DNA of 13,465 nt. It comes from Nitrospirota bacterium. GTDB lineage: Bacteria > Nitrospirota > JACRHJ01. The stretch covers positions 1 to 13,465 of the forward strand of contig DAHWTK010000045.1 of assembly GCA_027328825.1 (NCBI GenBank), written 5' to 3'. The notes beneath the pieces are model-generated. The model did no database searches, was not told the origin of the DNA, and saw nothing but the letters and a program-made list of their open reading frames with translations. A program made the translations under genes and the position numbers. Shown piece by piece: positions 7,667-13,465 of this stretch; positions within the stretch are counted from its first letter, which is position 1; every line of letters starts with the position of its first letter.

Positions 7667-7669
7667 GCT
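7654..7669 (+). promoter_or_regulatory. Sigma-54 (-24/-12) promoter of the minor-pilin operon
   Basis: TGGCATTTTTTTTTGC followed by T gives GG at 7655-7656 and GC at 7667-7668 with exactly 10 bases between. It matches 10 of the 12 fixed positions of the consensus TGGCACG-N4-TTGCW. The predicted start is G at about 7680, leaving a 15-nt leader that contains AGGAGGG (7683-7689) and the ATG at 7695. The element is formed from the terminator's right arm and U-tract. The neighbouring gene encodes a sigma-54 activator, which strongly supports the call. Confidence 0.75.
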
Positions 7670-7682
7670 TGCTTAAAGTGGC

Positions 7683-7689
7683 AGGAGGG
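7683..7689 (+). promoter_or_regulatory. Shine-Dalgarno of the first prepilin gene
   Basis: AGGAGGG lies 5 nt before ATG 7695, inside the very short predicted leader. It confirms the start, which also gives the expected short basic prepilin leader. Confidence 0.85.
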
Positions 7690-7694
7690 CCGGA

Positions 7695-8270
7695 ATGAGG
7701 TTCCTGAAAAATAAACGGGGCGTAACCCTGCTGGAATTGATGATTGTTGTGGCGATTATGGGAGTGCTGACAACGATCGCTGTTCCGGCCTATTACGCAT
7801 GGCTGCCTCATCTGCGTGTCAAGGGCGCGGCGGACGACATCGCCGAGGCCCTCCAGATTGCCCGCATGAAAGCGGTAGCCAAAAACAATGCCTATGTGGT
7901 GCAGTTCAATTACAATACTACGGCTCCTTCATTTTCTATGGGGCCGAGGACCGACACCACCAATTTTACGGCAGAGTCGAATTCAAACAGCTACAACTGG
8001 CCTGGCAAGATAATATTGATGAACACGTGTCCCTGGTCAACAGCCACTGAAAAATTTACCAATGGTATCGTTATATTTTATTCCGACGGCACAGCGTCCG
8101 TGGATGCCAATCCCGACGGAAGCGATAGCGCCATAGGGGACCAGGGCGCGGTGTACATCGGAAGATACCCTCCGAACCAGTCCAAGGAATGCTACCGGGT
8201 GCTTGTCGATGAACTGACGGGGATGGCAACGGTGCAATTCTTGAATAATACTTCATGGGAGAATCAATGA
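7695..8270 (+). CDS. FimT/GspH-family minor prepilin
   Basis: 191 aa. A 9-residue basic leader (MRFLKNKRG) is followed by VTLLELMIVVAIMGVL, a class III prepilin signal: cleavage after Gly9, residue +5 Glu14, then the hydrophobic helix that anchors the subunit and packs in the pilus core. The segment LRVKGAADDIAEALQIARMKAVAKN is the typical alpha-1-C region of FimT/GspH pseudopilins, and the C-terminal half is the beta-rich globular domain (contains YIGRYPPNQSKECYRVLVDELTG). Minor pilins of this type sit in the initiating tip complex of type IV pili or type II secretion pseudopili and, in some species, FimT binds DNA for transformation. As the first gene after the sigma-54 promoter and followed by PilV/W/X-type genes, it matches fimT/fimU position in minor-pilin operons. 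Its stop overlaps the next start. Confidence 0.9.
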   Translation: MRFLKNKRGVTLLELMIVVAIMGVLTTIAVPAYYAWLPHLRVKGAADDIAEALQIARMKAVAKNNAYVVQFNYNTTAPSFSMGPRTDTTNFTAESNSNSYNWPGKIILMNTCPWSTATEKFTNGIVIFYSDGTASVDANPDGSDSAIGDQGAVYIGRYPPNQSKECYRVLVDELTGMATVQFLNNTSWENQ

Positions 8271-8659
8271 TCAAGACCGGAGACAAAGGTTTTACTCTGT
8301 TGGAGGTACTGGTCGCGTCTGCGATTTTTACATTCGGCATGCTGGCGATTCTTGGAATGCTTGTCACCTCGATGGGTGGGAACGCAGAGGGCAGGCAGAT
8401 AAGCGAGGCCGGTAAACTTGCGGCTTCCAAATTAGACGACCTCAGGCTTACCGCATATAAAAATCTGACGTCCGGCACCGGAAGCGAGCCTGAATTTATA
8501 AATAACAGCAGCGTGAACGACTCGTTCACAAGAACCTGGACTGTTTATACCGATATAGTGCCTAATATGAATATTAAGAGAGCGGTTGTCACGGTTTCGT
8601 GGAAGTCAAAAGGCATCCCACACAGCGTGACGCTTCAGACACTGATTGCCAAACAATAA
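8267..8659 (+). CDS. pilV: PilV-family minor prepilin
   Basis: 130 aa from ATG 8267. This start overlaps the previous stop (ATGA) and has GGGAG 6 nt upstream; the in-frame ATG at 8255 would add only four residues and sits further inside the upstream gene. The leader MIKTGDKG is cut before Phe9, and FTLLEVLVASAIFTFGMLAILGML is the prepilin helix with Glu13 at +5. The following SEAGKLAASKLDDLR is characteristic of PilV/GspI proteins. The remainder (TWTVYTDIVPNMNIKRAVVTVSWKSKG) is the small beta-sheet region, also PilV/GspI-like. PilV works with FimU, PilW, PilX and PilE/PilY1 in the tip complex that primes pilus assembly. Length is normal. Confidence 0.88.
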   Translation: MIKTGDKGFTLLEVLVASAIFTFGMLAILGMLVTSMGGNAEGRQISEAGKLAASKLDDLRLTAYKNLTSGTGSEPEFINNSSVNDSFTRTWTVYTDIVPNMNIKRAVVTVSWKSKGIPHSVTLQTLIAKQ

Positions 8660-8682
8660 TAACGGCAATATCGAGGACCAAG

Positions 8683-11600
8683 ATGAGATACCCGTCTAAG
8701 CGGAACAATAACAAAGGATATACGCTCATAGAGATAATGATAGCCCTGGTTATTTTCTCTATTTTCGTGGTAGGGGTCTACGAAGTATACGTCGATGTGC
8801 ATGCAACATGGGTGGCGGAGGAGATGAAGGCCGCCACACAGCAGGCCGGCAGGGCCACGCTCGATTATATGCAGCGCGATCTTTTAATGGCCGGTTACAA
8901 ATCCTCACAATATACTATAGATGGTGTAACGAAAAGTACCGTAAAACTCGCCGAAGATAAAGTAGTGCTGGCAAACCAGAGCACTATTTGCTTCGATCGA
9001 TACATGGATGCGCCGGTTTATAGCAACAGGCTTATAGAATATTCTTATAGAAGCGGCGTACTCAAGCGATATGTTTATATGTATTATAATGGCGGGCCGA
9101 GTACGCTTGATAATACTTTCTTTAAAACCAATCCTCAGATTATATCAAGCAATATCGCTTCATTAAAATTCCAGTATTACAATGAAAATAATGCGCAGTA
9201 CCAGGATTCCGATCTGACTACCGATAAACTCATGGTGGCGCAGACCGCTACGTCCGGGCCGCCAGTTATCGGGAAAATATGCGTGCTGGTAGTTCAGCGT
9301 TCCGAGAAACCTGACCCGAAGACGCATAAATACTATTATGTCACTAATGATATTACGGTTACGCCGGTTAATATGCTAACTACCGAAACCTCTAACTCCG
9401 GCGGCGGGCCAAATATTCCTACCGGGCTTAACGTGATAGATTCGAAATCTTGCACAAACGGCCTTGAATGCAAGTGGAACGCTAATACCGACAATGCAAC
9501 CTATTATACGGTTTACTGGTCGACAGACCCCAATGTTACACAAGCCAATCATTTCTATGAGCATAATTCGTTGCCGATACCGGCAACGAATAGCCCATCT
9601 TATACAATAACACAAGATTCACAGGGCAATCCCATACAGATCAGTAAAAAATACGGCACGACAATTATATATTATGTTGCCGTCTCGGCATCCAATACAT
9701 TAGGTACCAGCCAGCCCTGCAACCCGGTAGCCGGCGATCCAAATCCGGATATAAGCACATTTGGCGGAAGTAACGATACCACGGTCAATGTGTCTGCGCC
9801 TACGACATCGCCTACAGGCTTCACAGCCGTTGACTACGGACAAAACGAAGTGCAGCTTACATGGAATTCGGACTCTGACGCCGTGCAAGGCTACAGAATT
9901 TACAGAAAAACCGGTGCGCCATTCAACAACGCCGTCTGGCCGATTTATAATAATACATCAACAGTGCTTATTGCGGATGAACATAAAACATATGTCCCGG
10001 GTTCTCCCTCCACAGGTCTTCAAAGCGGAGCTAAAAGCTTTATAGACGAAGACCCGGCCCTCCAGACATGTCAGAACTACTATTACGCATTATGCGCCAT
10101 CAATTGCGACGAGACGCTTGTCGCGGACTATACCGGTACGCAATTCGCAATGTCATTCGTCGCCCCCACTAATACCTATACTCCTGCGCCCCCGAGCATC
10201 AAAGGCTCTATGCCGGGATGGAAGAGGATATTTATAAATCTTACCAATCCTATCAGGACCGGTTGGAACGCAGACTTCGATTATACGATGATTTATTATA
10301 GCAAGGGCGGGCCATATCCCACTGTGGACTTAAATAAAAATGACTCGACGTACGGACAGGTAACCGGCGGGACACCCATACCAAACACAGACTGCGGAGT
10401 TCCGGGCATGTTTACAACCTCCGGCTCTGTGCCTACCGACGAAACCATTTTTGCCGACCCGAACCAGGCCTACCCGCCCGCGCCCGATCTCGACAACGGC
10501 GCCACCTACTATCTCCTCGCGGTCAGCCACTACAAGTGCAGAGGATTCACGATGGCCACGACTTGCTCCCAGACACTCACGCAGTTATGTGGCGATGATC
10601 CCCCCGGTCCGCCTTCGATGCTGGACGAAAGCGGCAATATCGCATTGAAACCGTGGTCAGGCGGAGGCTGCGTATACAGCACATACAGTACAGCGGCGGA
10701 GACGGTATTGCCAATTACTCTCAACTGGACGTACAGCCTCCAGAACGGCGCTCTCGACATTAACAAGACCCCTGTCTACGACTACGGCGGCGTCTATATC
10801 TACAGGAAGAACCATGGCGACCCGGATTCGAGTTATACCTACCTTACCGGGCCTGTATGGTCAGGGCCCGTTACGGACAGCGGCAACAGCACTACCAGCC
10901 TGCCGGCTCCTACGATTGGGAGCGTATACGACTACGCTTTCAGGCTGGGGGACTGCGTCTACAAAAACGACAATGCCAACTATCCGTATAATATTACACC
11001 CATAGATACTTCAGACGCCGATTATACATATAATTCGACTGCGCCGCACAATTATGAACCGGCGGCGGGTACAGCGCAGATTCTATCTGGTATATCTGCT
11101 GGTAATGTCAGGCCGTTGAAAACCGTTATTAAAACCTTTGGGACATTTACGTCAGTCCCCAACGGGATTTACTATCATAATGCGGTTCAGTTCGATATAG
11201 TAAACACCGCGAACTGCAACCTGACTTTAACTGCCCTTGACAATATAACCTGGAATAATCAGGACGCTTATCTGTATGAAGTTATAGTAGGCCCATCCTC
11301 GGACGGCAAGACTACGACTTACTCGCAGACGCTGCCTGTGCCGGGCGGCTCGTCGCTGGTGCTTCTTAAGGACGGAACATACGGCAGGACGGCGTCGTTG
11401 AACCTTACTACGCCCGCAATCCTTCAGGCCGGCATCAATGGCCAGCCGTCCACGCCGATACCGGTAACACTGGTATTTGTAAACTCACAGGGAACGGTGC
11501 TGGATACTACCCAGAGCCCATACGAGGCTGTGGATATGAGGTCTTACACTATAAGCATGAATGCGCGATATGAAAACGACTCCACTCAGGAAACCACCTG

Positions 11601-13152
11601 CGCCAGGAACGGCACAATACCTATCTCGCTTGGGCCGAGCGTTGTAGGTGTTGTCCAGAACCAGCCTTTAAGCCCCACTCTCGCGTATCCTGTCAAGGGC
11701 AACACTGGCACCAATACCGCTCCAAATATATTGGTGAACGGCGGCCCAAAGGTGAACGTGCAGAACACGACGCTTTCTAATACCTTTGTAAACAACACGA
11801 GTGTCGCCATAAGCTCTGAGAACCTCTATTACACAACGACGACCCAGGATCCGACTATCCAGGCACCTCCGTCGGATTCCATTTGGACCAGTGCCCCCAT
11901 GCTCAATATCGGCACGGATACGTACTCGCTGCTTCAGGGGACTACCGATAACGAAATACCGGATTCGGAAGGCGAAAGGATATGGTATTATATTGTCGCT
12001 ACGGATTCTCAAGGGAACTTCAGCCGCGCGCCGTCTCCACAGAGCGGATACTATACATACGACCAGAAGGCATTCAGCGTCTGCAACGAGACGCCGGATG
12101 CGCCGACTAACCTCCAGCTTTCAAGTATAAGCGGCACTTCCGCACCTTATACCGTCACACTTACATGGACGGCTCCAACGCAGTATACGGACGGCTCAAC
12201 GATAGGCGCGAGAGCTTCCGATACTTTAACCTACGAGGTTTTCGCTCAAAGTGGAATCGGCGCCTTCACTTCGGTCGCGAATAATTTAACCGGCACCACA
12301 TGGACTGGTACTATAAGTTCGTCCACGGAATTCGAGGTGGTGGCAAAAAATTCCTGCACAAGCCCCGGGCCAAACGTAAGCGCCGATTCCAACGTCCTCT
12401 CCGTTTGTGCGGATAATACTCCTATGATAAATATCGAAAAACCGGTGGCCAGCCTGTATACCAACTGGTCCAACGACACCAGCACGGAATATGCCGTCCC
12501 ATTCTATGTGCATGTGTGCTCGTTTATCGGTTACACCGGAGTTGCGACATTGCCTATGACCATAACCTCCGCCGACGGAGTGGAGACCCAGACTATTAAC
12601 CTCACAAATGACGGGCAAACGGGTAATTTCTATTTCGGAAATAAACAGGATATTTACATTACGGCGCAAGGCAGTCTGTATGGTGCAGGAATCAGTGGAA
12701 CCCAAGGCGCAACCAAAATAACAAACCTGACGGATACCATTACTTTCTCATGTGGCGGCGGCAGTACCGGGCTCCCGGCAGCCAGTGCGACACTTCCTGT
12801 GGTGACAGACCCGTCATGCAATACGCCGTCTCAGGTGCAGAACGCCGTTCCTTCGGGTGCCGGGAGATATAAGACCATAAGTTGGCCGGCTGTTACCACA
12901 AATACTGACGGCTCGACTATCAATGACCTCTATAACCCGGGTCTGGGATACCAGGGTTACTATAAAATTTATGTGAGGGATAATATCAGTGGCGTCATTT
13001 CATTTGTTGCCGAGGTTAACGCCTCATCCGCGACAACATATTCCGCGACGCTTGACAGCAAGAGCTATTCGGCAGGTTCCACGGTATACATTTCGGCAGT
13101 TGACACCGTTGGAAACGAGGGCGCGATGTCAGCCGGTCAAGTGTTCAACTAA
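8683..13152 (+). CDS. pilW: Giant PilW-like prepilin with a ~1,250-residue FN3/Ig-like extension (modular pilin, putative tip adhesin)
   Basis: 1,489 aa. ATG 8683 has GAGG 6 nt upstream and gives leader MRYPSKRNNNKG, cleavage before Tyr13, and YTLIEIMIALVIFSIFVVGV with Glu17 at +5. Residues 13 to ~232 form a full PilW-type pilin module, ending in ICVLVVQRSEKPDP...YVTNDITVTPVN. A Gly/Ser/Thr-rich linker follows. The remainder is a string of beta-sandwich units: FN3-like at about 243-358, 371-498, 502-636, 639-790, an Ig-like unit at ~800-993, 994-1137, an FN3 at ~1137-1245 (PDAPTNLQLSS...VTLTWTAP...TYEVFAQ), an Ig-like unit ~1245-1365, and a last FN3 ~1375-1489 (ISWPAVTTNTDGSTI...YYKIYVRD). 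Cysteines recur at module borders (SVCNETP, SVCADNTP, DPSCNTP, LCGDDPP). Ordinary PilW is 250-400 aa. Base composition is AT-richer than the upstream genes. A projecting adhesin at the pilus tip is inferred, not shown. Confidence 0.85.
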   Translation: MRYPSKRNNNKGYTLIEIMIALVIFSIFVVGVYEVYVDVHATWVAEEMKAATQQAGRATLDYMQRDLLMAGYKSSQYTIDGVTKSTVKLAEDKVVLANQSTICFDRYMDAPVYSNRLIEYSYRSGVLKRYVYMYYNGGPSTLDNTFFKTNPQIISSNIASLKFQYYNENNAQYQDSDLTTDKLMVAQTATSGPPVIGKICVLVVQRSEKPDPKTHKYYYVTNDITVTPVNMLTTETSNSGGGPNIPTGLNVIDSKSCTNGLECKWNANTDNATYYTVYWSTDPNVTQANHFYEHNSLPIPATNSPSYTITQDSQGNPIQISKKYGTTIIYYVAVSASNTLGTSQPCNPVAGDPNPDISTFGGSNDTTVNVSAPTTSPTGFTAVDYGQNEVQLTWNSDSDAVQGYRIYRKTGAPFNNAVWPIYNNTSTVLIADEHKTYVPGSPSTGLQSGAKSFIDEDPALQTCQNYYYALCAINCDETLVADYTGTQFAMSFVAPTNTYTPAPPSIKGSMPGWKRIFINLTNPIRTGWNADFDYTMIYYSKGGPYPTVDLNKNDSTYGQVTGGTPIPNTDCGVPGMFTTSGSVPTDETIFADPNQAYPPAPDLDNGATYYLLAVSHYKCRGFTMATTCSQTLTQLCGDDPPGPPSMLDESGNIALKPWSGGGCVYSTYSTAAETVLPITLNWTYSLQNGALDINKTPVYDYGGVYIYRKNHGDPDSSYTYLTGPVWSGPVTDSGNSTTSLPAPTIGSVYDYAFRLGDCVYKNDNANYPYNITPIDTSDADYTYNSTAPHNYEPAAGTAQILSGISAGNVRPLKTVIKTFGTFTSVPNGIYYHNAVQFDIVNTANCNLTLTALDNITWNNQDAYLYEVIVGPSSDGKTTTYSQTLPVPGGSSLVLLKDGTYGRTASLNLTTPAILQAGINGQPSTPIPVTLVFVNSQGTVLDTTQSPYEAVDMRSYTISMNARYENDSTQETTCARNGTIPISLGPSVVGVVQNQPLSPTLAYPVKGNTGTNTAPNILVNGGPKVNVQNTTLSNTFVNNTSVAISSENLYYTTTTQDPTIQAPPSDSIWTSAPMLNIGTDTYSLLQGTTDNEIPDSEGERIWYYIVATDSQGNFSRAPSPQSGYYTYDQKAFSVCNETPDAPTNLQLSSISGTSAPYTVTLTWTAPTQYTDGSTIGARASDTLTYEVFAQSGIGAFTSVANNLTGTTWTGTISSSTEFEVVAKNSCTSPGPNVSADSNVLSVCADNTPMINIEKPVASLYTNWSNDTSTEYAVPFYVHVCSFIGYTGVATLPMTITSADGVETQTINLTNDGQTGNFYFGNKQDIYITAQGSLYGAGISGTQGATKITNLTDTITFSCGGGSTGLPAASATLPVVTDPSCNTPSQVQNAVPSGAGRYKTISWPAVTTNTDGSTINDLYNPGLGYQGYYKIYVRDNISGVISFVAEVNASSATTYSATLDSKSYSAGSTVYISAVDTVGNEGAMSAGQVFN

Positions 13153-13165
13153 AGGAAATAGCCAA

Positions 13166-13465
13166 ATGTCTAAGATCAAGAGATGGTTCATAGACGAAAA
13201 AGGGATGGCCCTTATTACCGTGCTTCTGATTCTTGTTCTGCTTACGACCCTTGGGCTTTATTCAATCTGGACGTCCAATTCCGAGACCGCGCTCGGCGGT
13301 AACGAGAGACTCAATAAAATGGCCTATTATGTCGCAGAGTCCGGTCTTAACGAGGCGATAGGGAGGCTCGACGTCACTAATCCGGCCTCTTCCTATTACA
13401 TAACCTCCGACAAATATAAGATAGCCGGGCCGAATCTTACCGACAAGACCTTGTGGGGGGGGGGC
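13166..13465 (+). CDS. pilX: PilX/GspK-like minor prepilin, 3' truncated by the window end
   Basis: 100 codons are visible from ATG 13166, with AAGGA 9 nt upstream and a 13-bp gap from the PilW-like gene. The leader MSKIKRWFIDEKG is followed by MALITVLLILVLLTTLGLYSIW, a prepilin-like hydrophobic helix with cleavage predicted after Gly13. Residue +5 is Thr18, not Glu, as is known for GspK, the subunit that caps the pseudopilus tip. SNSETALGGNERLNKMAYYVAESGLNEAI matches the PilX N-terminal helix (alternating small residues, A.ESGL.EA). The gene continues off the window; its last codons run into ten consecutive G (13455-13464), read as Trp-Gly-Gly-Gly. A PilY1 gene would be expected further downstream by analogy with other minor-pilin operons. 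Confidence 0.82.
   Translation, partial: MSKIKRWFIDEKGMALITVLLILVLLTTLGLYSIWTSNSETALGGNERLNKMAYYVAESGLNEAIGRLDVTNPASSYYITSDKYKIAGPNLTDKTLWGGG

Noticed and set aside
8599..8682. Upstream extension of the giant prepilin by 28 codons (ATG 8599)
   Set aside because: It overlaps the end of the PilV-like gene in another frame and would bury the prepilin leader. ATG 8683 has a Shine-Dalgarno and gives a normal 12-residue leader.
8683..13152. Nucleotide-level tandem repeat array in the FN3 region
   Set aside because: The modules share fold-level motifs (TDGSTI, W-x-P/A, Y-x-I/V-Y) but I see no long identical nucleotide repeats, so they are diverged domains rather than a recent tandem array.
1..13465. 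CRISPR arrays, tRNA/rRNA genes, insertion sequences, or phage modules
   Set aside because: No regularly spaced direct repeats, cloverleaf-like sequences, transposase or integrase reading frames were found on either strand.

Overview
The window (13,465 bp) is a densely packed, single-strand (+) stretch of a Gram-negative (diderm) chromosome. It encodes an Omp85 outer-membrane barrel, a periplasmic SurA-like chaperone, an NfeD/slipin membrane pair, a two-component system with a sigma-54-dependent activator, and a cluster of type IV minor prepilins. Frequent ATA (Ile) and AGG (Arg) codons, the small SurA-like gene beside an Omp85 gene, and the sigma-54/minor-pilin layout suggest an uncultivated Nitrospirota- or Desulfobacterota-like bacterium. 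That placement is an inference and was not tested.

Region 1 (1-4315) is an envelope-biogenesis and quality-control block: the 3' part of a BamA/TamA-type protein, a SurA-N-like chaperone lacking the parvulin domain, an NfeD-family membrane serine protease, and a slipin (SPFH) protein. Spacings are 9 bp, a 4-bp overlap and 13 bp, so this looks like one operon. Region 2 (4351-7549) is a sensor histidine kinase and an NtrC-family response regulator, 7 bp apart. No terminator is visible between regions 1 and 2.

Region 3 (7550-7694) is a 145-bp regulatory gap. It holds three TTACA-type half-sites about one helical turn apart, an AT-rich spacer, a strong intrinsic terminator, and a sigma-54 promoter (GG-N10-GC) built from the 3' arm and U-tract of that terminator. 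The predicted start point lies 15 nt before the first prepilin gene, just ahead of its Shine-Dalgarno.

Region 4 (7695-13465) is a minor-pilin operon in the order FimT/GspH-like, PilV-like, PilW-like, PilX-like (cut by the window end). The simplest reading is that the kinase/activator pair switches on the pilin operon through the sigma-54 promoter, as PilS/PilR does elsewhere.

The most unusual object is the PilW-like protein. It is 1,489 aa long: a complete prepilin module of about 230 aa followed by about 1,250 aa of fibronectin-III/Ig-like beta domains with cysteines recurring at module junctions. It would be a giant modular minor pilin, plausibly a pilus-tip adhesin. The window ends in a G10 run inside the PilX-like gene, which may be a contig-edge artefact or a hypermutable tract.
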